Shown piece after piece: positions 1 through 9,457 of a stretch of DNA of 64,000 nt (position 1 is its first letter; the number at the start of each line of letters is the position of its first letter). Both the position numbers and the translations under genes were made by a program. The notes under the pieces are model-generated. The model made no database searches, had not been told where the DNA came from, and worked only from the letters and a program-made list of their open reading frames with translations. This DNA comes from Cucumis sativus (lineage: Eukaryota; Streptophyta; Magnoliopsida; Cucurbitales; Cucurbitaceae), in NCBI RefSeq assembly GCF_000004075.3, contig NC_026656.2, forward strand, positions 620,001 through 684,000, given 5' to 3'.

Positions 1-1374
1 TCCATAAAAAGTTCCATTTTGTTTTTCTCGCCTATTAACTATCTAACTTGATCTTTATTTTTCATTCTTTTCAAAAGATATATGGAGTAGAAAATCGAAC
101 CCTATTCCCTACTTTTAACACATATACATTATACGTTTTCTTTATACGAGTTAAGTTTATAGTCATGTTGACAATCTCACATATTTAATAATAATTTCCT
201 TTTAAGAATAATAATAAGAAGAAAAGCCTTTCCTTGAACAATGATCAAGGAACCATATACCCAATGTCATTATGAAAAAGAGAATACAAACCATTTTAAG
301 CCTAAACCTACCTTCTTTGTTTTAGAATCTTTGTAAGAAAGCAATGACATTGTTTCTTCCAGAATGCAAGAGATTACTAACCTGTATGTTCAATAAGAAG
401 AGATATTCAAACCTTCCAAATCCTCAAAACCTGTACTATTGAATCCATGGTGTCAATCAATCTGTTCCGTACCGTCTATGCAAACTCATTCATGCACAAT
501 GAACAGGTCAATTATCAAATTCCAACACCATATTGAAGCCAACTGTAAAATGCAGCAGAAAACTCTGATGTGCAGAGTATCAACAACATAATGCTAGACA
601 TCAACATCAACAGATATAAAATAAACCATCAGAAAAACAAAGAATGGCTGTCTTCAACTTCTAAACCATTCATACAACCACAACAACTTGATAGGGGGCA
701 ATCTACAATATGATTTCGCAAAGAAGCCTTTGAAAATTTTTCTCTACTCTAACAAAAACAAATGAGAAAAAAAGAGATATGCAATTAACATCAAAAGTAT
801 CTGCACAAAAACAAAAGGTGTATTTGCTAAGAGAGTCATTCCAACCATGCTCCACAAAAACAAAATAGATGCATCCATTTACAACCTCAAATGTTTTTGA
901 ACTAAAACAAATGCATACCTGAAAAATCCAAACTATTACAACCTTTCCTTTTGTTGGGTATATGCAGTACACAGCTTTCTTATCGATGGATGCTACAATA
1001 GAAACGTATTCAAAGACAAGCAGTTGAAGGACGTGAAGGAGAAATTGAACTTGAGTTTATAAGCATGCTAGCAACCAACAATATAATCAGATCATGACTA
1101 AAAAGATATGAATCAGACCCATAAAGTGGTAGTTTATTTACAACAGAAAATAATACCAATACTAAAGCCTACAAGCTTATTGTACAATTCAGCATAACCT
1201 GAATGATAATTTGATAACTTCATAACAATGTCAGCTGATTGCACGATAATCGTTAATTAGAAGTAACCTATAAGGCGGCTATAACACACACCATACATTC
1301 TACAATTGAATTCATTGTCTACTTATATAAAAATCTCAGCTTATCTCAAGCCTTAAACCCCAGATATAAATATT
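1..1374. other. Left-edge intergenic DNA and 3' flank of TIM17
   Basis: I see no coding exon here. The longest open frame (703-972, minus) has a composition unlike any family I know and no splice partners. The part next to 1374 is expected to carry the 3' untranslated region of the minus-strand TIM17 gene. The rest could be the end or an untranslated part of a gene lying outside the window. Confidence 0.5.
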
Positions 1375-2085
1375 TTACTTAAACTCAAAATTTGGCACAG
1401 GCGGTGCATCGAAGCTCTCCAAAATCGTCGTCTCGCTTCCTCCACTCGATACTTCTGATTCCTTCTTCTTACCTCCGCCAAACCAACCTCCAAACCACGA
1501 GCCATTACCAGAATCTGAAGAAGAAGAAGAAGAAGAAGAAGAAATACTTGCTAATTCAGCTTGTGGTAGAGACATGGGAGGAGCACGGCCAGGTAACTGG
1601 CCTGTAGGATACCCAGGCACACCACCCATACCAGCAGGCTCCTCAATCACAACAGGCATATTCTGTTGCTGGCTCAGAACTTTGTTGAGCATAATTCCAG
1701 CTCCTTCAATCAAAGCTAACAGAACGCCGCCAAACAACGCCGAACGAGCTGCCGATGCAGGTCCCTGTCGCATCTGAAGAAAACCTCCGGTTGCGGCGCC
1801 AGCGATAATTGAATTCCATGGATCCTCCTTCTGGCGGACATAGACCATGGTGCAATCGAAAGCAGAGAATAAACCACCCCAAACGGCGAAGCTTCCACCG
1901 ACGCGCGGCGCATTCATCCGGACAGCCTGAGTACCGCCGATAATCCTGGTTCCCCTGGGAGAATTGTAAAGACCTTTAATAAAGTGAAAAGCTGAACCAC
2001 CAACAGCTCCCATGCCGAAAGCGCCGCCAATATCATCGAGAATGCGATCGGGGCAAGGTTCCCTGGAAGTTTCCGGCGTTCCCAT
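1375..2085 (-). CDS. TIM17: Mitochondrial import inner membrane translocase subunit TIM17
   Basis: Channel-associated subunit of the TIM23 presequence translocase, which moves matrix-targeted precursors across, or into, the mitochondrial inner membrane. It is an intronless 236-residue protein. Residues about 10-135 are the Tim17/Tim22/Tim23 domain. The family signature DIGGAFGMGAVGG at 18-30 is intact, with four predicted membrane segments near 17-37, 61-82, 90-106 and 113-133 and glycine-rich helix contacts. After residue 140 comes a plant-type C-terminal extension with a Pro/Gly-rich stretch, a run of nine serines (182-190) encoded by a GAA/TTC-type microsatellite, a Trp/Gly-rich patch and a lysine trio. 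The start fits the family N-terminus (MGTPETSREPCPDR) and a TATA-like tract lies about 110 bp upstream. The length is close to plant TIM17-1/-2. The family is certain; which paralogue it is remains inference. Confidence 0.95.
   Translation of the reverse strand: MGTPETSREPCPDRILDDIGGAFGMGAVGGSAFHFIKGLYNSPRGTRIIGGTQAVRMNAPRVGGSFAVWGGLFSAFDCTMVYVRQKEDPWNSIIAGAATGGFLQMRQGPASAARSALFGGVLLALIEGAGIMLNKVLSQQQNMPVVIEEPAGMGGVPGYPTGQLPGRAPPMSLPQAELASISSSSSSSSSDSGNGSWFGGWFGGGKKKESEVSSGGSETTILESFDAPPVPNFEFK
1517..1543. repeat. GAA microsatellite coding for the TIM17 serine run
   Basis: About nine GAA units on the plus strand, read as serine codons on the minus strand (residues 182-190 of TIM17). Such a run is prone to length change without breaking frame. 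Confidence 0.9.
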
Positions 2086-2194
2086 AGCGTCGATACAATC
2101 AGTCTAGGGTTTTTCTCTGTTGTATGCGTTCACTAGCCACCGCCAAATTCTAATGTAGGTTTTTTTAAGAGAGTTTAATTGCTTGGGGTTGTAA

Positions 2195-2208
2195 CTATAT
2201 ATATATAG
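2195..2208 (-). promoter_or_regulatory. Possible TATA box of TIM17
   Basis: An alternating TATA tract about 110 bp upstream of the TIM17 start codon, at a distance compatible with a short 5' untranslated region. Low-complexity TA tracts are common here, so this is suggestive only. Confidence 0.35.
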
Positions 2209-2267
2209 TCATTTTGTTTAATATTTTTTGGAAATAATAATTAATTGAAACAAATATCTTAAACCTC

Positions 2268-2670
2268 CAGGGGTGTAAAATTGAAAGACATTCTCAACCC
2301 AACGGATTGGATTGATAATCGGAATGATAATCGGAATAACTGACATTAATTTTCAATTACATCTTTCGCTATTCTTTTAACTTTTTATCGACTAGCTTTC
2401 CATATGATCATTTAACTTCACAAAATACTCTTAATTTTACTTTTTATCGTAAAAAAAACTAAAAATTTTCAATTCAACCCAATTCATATCCAAAATTTTC
2501 AACTCAACCCAACTAATATAATATGAGTTAGGTACTCCACATTGTCGGCCACCCAACTCATTTGATAGAATCCAATCCAATTCATATTTTAAACTCACCC
2601 AACTCAACTCATATAATATGAGTTAGGTAGTCAAGGTTGTCAGGTTATTCGTGTTGAACTTACACCCTTG
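2268..2670. mobile_element. hAT-like miniature inverted-repeat element (MITE)
   Basis: The left end reads CAGGGGTGTAAA. The right end, read in reverse complement, is CAAGGGTGTAAG, giving imperfect terminal inverted repeats of about 12 bp. A CCTC sits immediately outside both ends (2264-2267 and 2671-2674), although a full 8-bp hAT duplication is not visible. The interior carries repeated CAACCCAACTCA and ATATAATATGAGTTAGGTA units in both orientations. It encodes no protein. Termini of this kind are typical of non-autonomous hAT elements in plants; the superfamily call is inference. Confidence 0.5.
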
Positions 2671-3274
2671 CCTCCATCCAATAAAAGTTTCCTAAAAAAG
2701 TAATTTTAAATTCTTTGATTTTAAGTCACTTCATTAGGTGATAAATATTTAAAAGTTTAGGTGAATATATGAAAGTAATTTACGATGAGAAGACTTTTAT
2801 TTCTATATTGCATTTACTAGTGTCTATTTTTAAGAACACTGCAAACACTAATTGGTGAAGAAAAGTTAACTTGAATTTAACCAATTGCATACAAAAGCAA
2901 ATCTACAGTCAGATGGGTCTCAAGAATCTCAACAGCACCAAATCAGATTACACAAACCAGATCAATTCTTGAAGAATAAAAAAGCACTTTACCAAATGCT
3001 ACAACAGAAAATACAAATTAAACAAGACTACAATGAAAAGTCTCTCCCCTCTAGCAAATTAGAAATCAGAATATCCACAAGAAATGTAAAGATATAAATC
3101 TAAAAAGGAGAAGATTTAAATTAAGTGTACACCATCTATAGATGTTACAATTTTCCAAGAATGCTAACTAGATAATTCAGATCTTTACATACATACCCTG
3201 CAATGGCAAATCCAGATCTGCGATGTGAAATACGTCCTCGCCTTAACAGCACAAAGCCAAACATTATTTGGATG
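2671..3274. other. Intergenic DNA, 3' flank of the cytochrome b5-like gene
   Basis: No gene is recognised. The 70-codon open frame at 2885-3097 (plus) is rich in Lys, Gln and Asn codons as expected of A-rich DNA, and probably lies in, or antisense to, the 3' untranslated region of the minus-strand gene that ends at 3275. Confidence 0.45.
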
Positions 3275-4964
3275 TTACAGCTTCAGATCTCCAATATAGA
3301 AGTCTTCAATCATGTCAAAGACTCGAGTTGCGTGTTGTGGCCTGCATAATAAGTATCGAGGTTGAAATTAATATGTTTAGAAGATTGTTGCGTTGATGGA
3401 ATCTAATATTATAGCTTATATGTATGTTGAGTAAAACCAAACATGTTCCTTACAGTTTGAAGTAAAAATGAAGGGAAAAGGTTCGGTATCTTTCTTAGTG
3501 AATACTGTCTAGTTGCGAGTGAAAGTTAATAGGCAATATTCTCTCACTCGATGGTCTTTGTTTAGTGAATCAAGCATGGTGATCTCAATTATTGTCTATT
3601 TATGCCAAAACAATTTTAGAGCAATTCAATCAAGATTGTTTGGACATATCAATTTAACATGACATAATACAGATGAGGTGATGTCCGCTTGGTTTACCCA
3701 TAAAACCCTTCTGTAGAATCATCCCCAGCATGTGTTAGGATGGCATCGCCTCCAGGATGTTCTTCAACGTAGGAGGTAACATCATACACCTATGCTCAAG
3801 GATAATCAAAAAAAGATAATAAGTACAACAATAATATACAAGCAAACTCTAACTTTTGCTAAGAGCTTGGAAATCAAACCAGAAGATAGAAGATTATACC
3901 CTGTTCTTGATAATGACCCAACAATCAGTTCTCTTGTTATGAACCGAAACTTCATCTTTACTGTAGTAGACTTTCGATGACTAAAAGCAAGAAAAAACAT
4001 TTAGAATTTAATGAAAAATAAGATCAACGCAGATCCTTAAATTTAAAAAACTAAGGCCTATCCTGGAACTGCACATTACCAACAGATAAGCTTATGCTAA
4101 ACCAAGAGATTTGAAATCACAATACTAAAGTTCAGCAATCCAAGCAATAACGGAAAGGAATCCAACAGAGAGTTAATAACTTAAAAGGCGCTTCAAACAT
4201 TTGAGAATTAAATTTGGGCGTACAGCTTTGTTTCTATGGTGAATGAAGGCACAAACTGTTTCACTAAATCTCTTGTAAACTACAGATTCTTTTCTGTTTC
4301 TCAACTGTGCATTGTACAAGTTCAGTATTTATAATCCTAGTCAAAGACTCAAGCCACAAAGCTTTAGCACTCCAGTTATAAGCAGTTGGTTAGTACAACA
4401 GCACAATCATTTAAAACACTTGGACTAGCAAATCAATCAATTTACTCTACAACTTTTTTTCCCACTTGTTCATGTTTGAGAAAAGGCTGAATAGATTGAA
4501 CATTATACATTTGAAAACTCCAACATATTTTTAACAGGATTCAATATTAAAGCAATACATTATCTTTAGCTGGATTCTGGAAATAGAAGATTGCACAAGC
4601 CAAAATATTTACCTATGCTACTGAAGCTAAAAACATTCACGTCCCAGCTTCTCAGCTGGCAAAGAATTGATCAATTCATTTATAAAATTGAATCTAAAAG
4701 ACAACTAAGTCTTCAAATTTTCAGTAAATGTAGTAAAAAGAAAACCTCCATATCCAAAGTACCTTGTTGATAGGATTTAGTTGGACCTTTTGTGCATTTC
4801 CTGCATTAGAAAATAGCATTGTCTGTTCAAATCGATGTGAATTTATGCATTGGAGAATTGAAGAAATGAAACAAATATACTTCTTCAAACTTACGGTCGC
4901 GTGGGATTAAAAATAGAGCTCCCAACAAAACACTGAGAAGCAATGCAGCTATCACGATCACCAT
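3275..4964 (-). CDS. CB5LP: Cytochrome b5-like protein with N-terminal membrane anchor
   Basis: A small haem electron carrier. Coding exons on the minus strand are 4964-4895, 4800-4763, 3980-3900, 3789-3698 and 3341-3275. They join to 348 nt (115 residues plus stop) with all phases closing. Residues 1-20 form a hydrophobic N-terminal segment (MVIVIAALLLSVLLGALFLI), followed by a short basic linker and the cytochrome b5 fold from about residue 40. The haem-ligand motif HPGG is at 74-77 and the second histidine is at 97 (PQHATRVF). Unlike typical cytochrome b5 it has no C-terminal tail anchor, which matches the Arabidopsis CB5-like protein (about 120 residues). A non-coding first exon (about 5216-5345) and a 5'-UTR intron (4978-5215, GTAAGT to CAG) precede the start. 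The gene is head-to-head with RIT1. Redox partner and membrane location are inferred from the family. Confidence 0.88.
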
Positions 4965-4976
4965 TTTATGTACCTG

Positions 4977-5345
4977 ACTGCAAAATCAGATTCACAATAA
5001 ATGCAAAATCAGCATACTGAAACAAAGCAAGAAGCAGCATGATTCAGATATTGAAATCTTAAAAAAAAAATTGAAAAATCTGTTTGGTAAGAGCAAGAGA
5101 AATGCTCCTGAGCTCGGAAATTCAGCAAAGAATCTCGGACCATCCAAGGTCACTGATTCATGCTAGTCTTTGAAGCTGATGATTTAGCTGAATTAGAGCG
5201 AAACTGAGAACTTACCGTAAGAATACCGATCCGATTTAGAGATGAATCAGAGAGATTATCCACTGACCGGTGAACTGAATGCCAAAATGAATTAGCCGGG
5301 GAAATGCTTACCAGAATCACTCTCAAAATTCCGCTGCATTCAGCC
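4977..5345 (-). other. 5' untranslated exon and leader intron of the cytochrome b5-like gene
   Basis: On the minus strand a donor GTAAGTTC (5215 downwards) pairs with an acceptor TTTTGCAG (4985-4978), 13 bases before the start codon. A second plausible donor, GTAAGCATT, lies near 5309. The extent of the leader exon towards 5345 is estimated, not mapped. Confidence 0.5.
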
Positions 5346-5667
5346 AAATACCAATCGGATCCCCGTCAAAACATAAACCGGGTACGGACCACCCGGCAAT
5401 TCTAATTCAGGCTTGGGCTTGAGCTTGAAATTGGGCCCAAGCTTCGGTTTTGGGACGGGCCTGATTTTCTGCTTCGGTTTTGGGACGGGCCTGACTTTCT
5501 GCTTCGGCTTGGGCTTGCGTTACAGCTCAGGCCTGGCTTCCCCTTTGGCTTAAACCTCGGTTTCGGCCCGGAGTTAAATAAATTATGGCGCCGGCGGTAC
5601 AAAGTTGAGCCGCATCCTTTCATCTCCTCGACGACGACGCTCTGCACCGCCATTGCTTGATTTATCC
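5346..5667. promoter_or_regulatory. Shared promoter region between the cytochrome b5-like gene and RIT1
   Basis: Divergent genes start on either side. The stretch is much richer in G+C than its surroundings and holds several GGGCC/GGCCC cores (for example GGGCCCAA near 5433, and GGGCCTGA twice). These resemble the site II (TGGGCC/T) elements bound by TCP factors in housekeeping plant promoters. There is no clear TATA box on either side. Bidirectional action is inferred from the layout. Confidence 0.45.
5441..5517. repeat. 30-bp tandem repeat in the divergent promoter
   Basis: Copy one is 5441-5470 and copy two 5471-5500, differing at one base. A partial third copy begins at 5501. Each full unit starts GCTTCGGTTTTGGGACGGGC, so each contributes a GGGCC core. 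Confidence 0.9.
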
Positions 5668-8600
5668 ATGGAGGACGGCGCGAAGCTGAGCATATACAAG
5701 GCCATCAGAAACATAAAACGTAGAGATAATACTCTCTACAACGCTCTCAGATCAATTTACGAGGACTCTATTTTCGTCGGCGAGATCGCTCAGCTATGGC
5801 CGGAGCTTCCTCTTCTCGCAAATCTCCGTTGCGGCCTTTGGTATTCCCAGAAGTTTCACTCCAATTGCTACTTCAAGTCCACCGACGGCCACAACAACAA
5901 CTGGTCTTTCAGTACTTCCCGCCTCAATCTTCATGTGGCGCAATTGGCTGGTACATCCTCTCTTTTTCCCTGTCTGTTTTTCTTTTATTTTTCTAACGAA
6001 TAAGCTGCTTGAATCATGACAAATAATTACAGACTGTAGAATTTTCTGTATTGGCTTATTAATTTTGCCGACTTTGAATTCTCAAGGAATGCATCGGGGG
6101 ATTGTTTTACATTTTTGAAGTGTTTATGTGATTCGCTTTTTTGTTTGATGGGTAGGACAGAAGGGAGGATGTTTTATAGTTGATTCCACTCGAAGAGGAA
6201 AGCGCTTTCCTGATAGCATGTCCAAAACAATACCCATTTGGACTTGTGTTTTGAATCGGTCTATAAGCAAACATTTGAACAAAATCCACGGCAGTTCATT
6301 GGAGCTTGGGGTGAGTATTGGCTATTTTGTTCTTTGCTTTTTCATCATTTGGCAGTCTATGATTCTGTGCAGGTCTAGGATCAAGAATTCACTCCCTCTA
6401 AGTCGGGTTTTAGTCTGAAATTGATTGAAAAAATCTGTTTGATGGGTCAGCAAGTAGTTTGAATTGGTTTCTATGTCAGTTTTTTTTTTTTTTTTGTCCT
6501 TTTTAAACTGATCGACCTAAACTGACCCGTTTACATCTCTATCTCAAGGGTGAAACTCTAAATGAGAAAGTTCATACATTTTATGTATGGCATGTCTTTT
6601 GTAACAGGAGCCTTCCATTTCTGATGTGCTTGCTGAAAATGGAAAGGAATGTGCTGTTGGTTGGGACTGTTCCTTGCATCTACCCCTTTGGGTTTCTGAG
6701 ACCGAGAAAGCTGCTATTGAGGAACGTCTTGAAGAATGGACGAAACAGTTAGAGGACTGTGGAGCTGATGTTGCCACATTGGCATCAATCTTGAGAAAGC
6801 CATTGCGCCCCTTGTGGATTTCACAAAGATCGGTTATTTGGTTGAACGAAGTACCAGATCATGACTTCTGGGATTTCACCCCCATTATACTTGTTAATGC
6901 TTCGTCCTCTACTGGTGTGGTTCAACAAAGGACCACCACAGAGTTTAGCTGGAACTACATTTCTGGAGCAGGAGACGATGAAGAAAGTTGGGCAAGAGGC
7001 TTGACTCCAAATCTGTTTTGGAAGCACGCACATGATCTTATGAGCTCTGGGCCTGATGTTTGTAATCAGAAGGTAGCTGAAATAGTTGAAAAGGACAGAG
7101 TATATCGAGCACTAAGGGGAAATGATGCACCTCAGATCAGTGTTAAATCTCAGAAAGGATCATCAACTCAAGTCCCGCCTATAGAGCAAATGTTATCTTT
7201 TGATATTTCTGATGCTGAGCTAGATGTAAAGTCTTCTGACGGAAATTGTGGATTATCTTGGCTTGGTTTAACTAGACTTGCAGTAGGCTCATCTCAATAT
7301 GGTATTTACCTCCAATTTCTGTTGTGTTAAGGATAATACAGTAGATGATTATTGGTTTAGTATAGAGTAGAATGCTTTCTGTATCAATATTGGAAAAGAA
7401 GGTTCAAAAGGAAAGAAAATATAAAGCCTGGCTACTTGTTTTTCCGCTAAAGGTCGTCTTTGTCTTAATAATTGAAAGGTTAATCATATTTCAAGAAATA
7501 AAATGCAATATTCAACATCTGTAAAAGTGATCAATGATTGTTTTACATGAGAAAATATTTCCAATCTTAGCCATTTTCCAAATTCACTTTTGACTATTCT
7601 TGGTTTTCCTGTGGAAATATTATTAGTTTGGCAACAAATGTAGGAGTGTATTTTATGCGGTTCACTAATTACATTATTGTTTCTTGACATCACTTATCTG
7701 ATGATTACTTTTGTTTTATGTGTGTGCAGCTGTGACTGCGTGCGATATTGATTGCATTTTAAATTGCGATCAAGAGACCTTATCTGTTTGCCTTCCAGTT
7801 GCTAGTGCATATCTTCATCTACCTTTGGTGGTGAGTATGGGAAAATGAGGGTGTGACCATTCTTTAGTTTGCAGCACCTAATTCAACTTATTTAACAGCT
7901 TTTGCTTTTCAGATGTCAAAACTGGATCGATTTTCCCTGTCGCGAAACCTTGCTTCTGCCGTAGATTTTGCAAAGTTGAATCTTAACCAAGGGAAAAGAC
8001 TTCTAGTTTGCTGTAGCAATGGTAAGAACACCCTTTATTTAACTATAACTACAATAAACTCACCTATTTGAGATGAAAATCTACTGAAGAGGGTTGGACA
8101 GATTAGGGGAAGTGTTAGTTCTCTTCTTTTGAGTAGCTGGGCTAATCGCTCTTTGTAACTTTCTTTAAGTTATTTATTTAGTCAGTAATATGGTGTATGA
8201 AGATGTCAAGCATGAGTTGATGCAACATTTCTGAAACTTTTGCTAAGAGATCTCTTTTGTTTACTTGCAGGAGAAGATATTAGCATATGTGTTTGTTTGG
8301 CAATACTGACATCTTTATTTGACGAAGAAGGTACCCTGGCTGAATCTTTTTCTGTTAAACTTTCTTAAAGTACACCAAATGCATACGTTTATGCTCTTTT
8401 CATCTTTTCATCTGCCCTTCAGCCCCTTCCTCTATTAGAACTTAGAAGGAGAGTTGTTAATAAATGTCCTTTTAGGGATTTTGGATATTTTAAGATGTAA
8501 GGGTGTTTTTTTTGGAAAATGAGTCTTCAGCAAAATTTGACTCAAAATGTGAATGAGGTGAAGTTGAAAAGGAGGTTTTAAATACTCAATCCCTTCTAGT

Positions 8601-8978
8601 AGATTTTGTGTTAAATTAATGTTGAAAATGTACACTTGAGAAGAGGAACTCTTTTTTCAATTTCAAATCCAATTTGAGTCTCTCAGCACCTCTTCTCCAA
8701 GAGAGAAAAAGAGAGCAATTATCTTCCTACTTGTACAATTTTTTTTATTTCAAAGAATAGAAGGAATATGTTGCTTTCATGTATTAGTTCATTAGTAACT
8801 GTGTTAAATTACACCAGGAACTTTCGATTGCGGGAAATCTTTTAACAACACGCTTATTACAAAATTGGAAATGAAAAGACGACTCGTATACATCTGTAAA
8901 TTTGCAACAAATGCAAGGCCTTCCAGAGGAAATTTGAGGCAGGTTTTCAATTTTCTTAGTGGAGGAAGAACTGATTAA
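5668..8978 (+). CDS. RIT1: Initiator tRNA 2'-O-ribosylphosphate (A64) transferase
   Basis: Adds a phosphoribosyl group to position 64 of initiator tRNA-Met, which keeps that tRNA out of elongation. Exons are 5668-5950, 6156-6310, 6608-7301, 7730-7830, 7913-8021, 8271-8330 and 8818-8978. They join to 1563 nt, 520 residues, the usual size for the family. The N-terminal Rit1 domain is well conserved: SIYKAIRNIKRRDNTLYNAL at about 9-28, then LANLRCGLWY and the KGGCFIVDSTRRGKRFPDSM block near 97-116, followed by PIWTCVLNR. The C-terminal part is the dual-specificity-phosphatase-like domain, with a loop LLVCCSNGED around 442-450. The start is ATG 5668; an upstream in-frame extension begins only at a TTG (5605). 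It is tail-to-tail with the phosphotransfer gene. The function rests on family knowledge from yeast Rit1. Confidence 0.92.
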
Positions 8979-9457
8979 CTACAGCAAAGCAGCTTCAACA
9001 ACTTTATAGGTTTTTCCTTTTACTTTTTATTATTCTTTTTCTTTTACTATCTTTTACCTTTTATACTGTTGAAGTTGATAAGGCCAAGATCCCCTGATAC
9101 TTTGAAGATATTGCTTATTCTTAATTATTTTCTTAAAATGAAACCAAGTTTGTGGGTAGGATCTTGTATATTTATGCATCTTCATTTCATGGTGTAGTCA
9201 GGAATGAATTTAAATACTCATTTTGTGAAACATGATTTTGATTACTCCGAACATTGCATATGAGAAAATAAAAAAGGCATTAAATTGATTTAGAATGATT
9301 AAACATGTGTTTCGCCATGCACCGAAAAAGTGAAGCACTACAAAGGAGAACAAGATGGTTAAACCTTAACCTTATTACATTGGTCATGGACGTGCATTTT
9401 ATATGATCTAAAGTATTTATTTTCTTCAATGTGGGTAGCACATTAAACTTCTTGAAT
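8979..9457. other. Convergent intergenic spacer between RIT1 and the HPt gene
   Basis: About 480 bp holding the 3' untranslated regions of two convergent genes. No further coding signal is seen. Confidence 0.6.

Noticed and set aside
703-972. 89-aa minus frame near the left edge
   Set aside because: Cys/Phe/Val-rich chance frame with no family resemblance or splice signals that lead anywhere.
5605-5667. N-terminal extension of RIT1 (SRILSSPRRRR...)
   Set aside because: It begins at a TTG. No in-frame ATG precedes 5668, and the conserved part begins just after the ATG at 5668.
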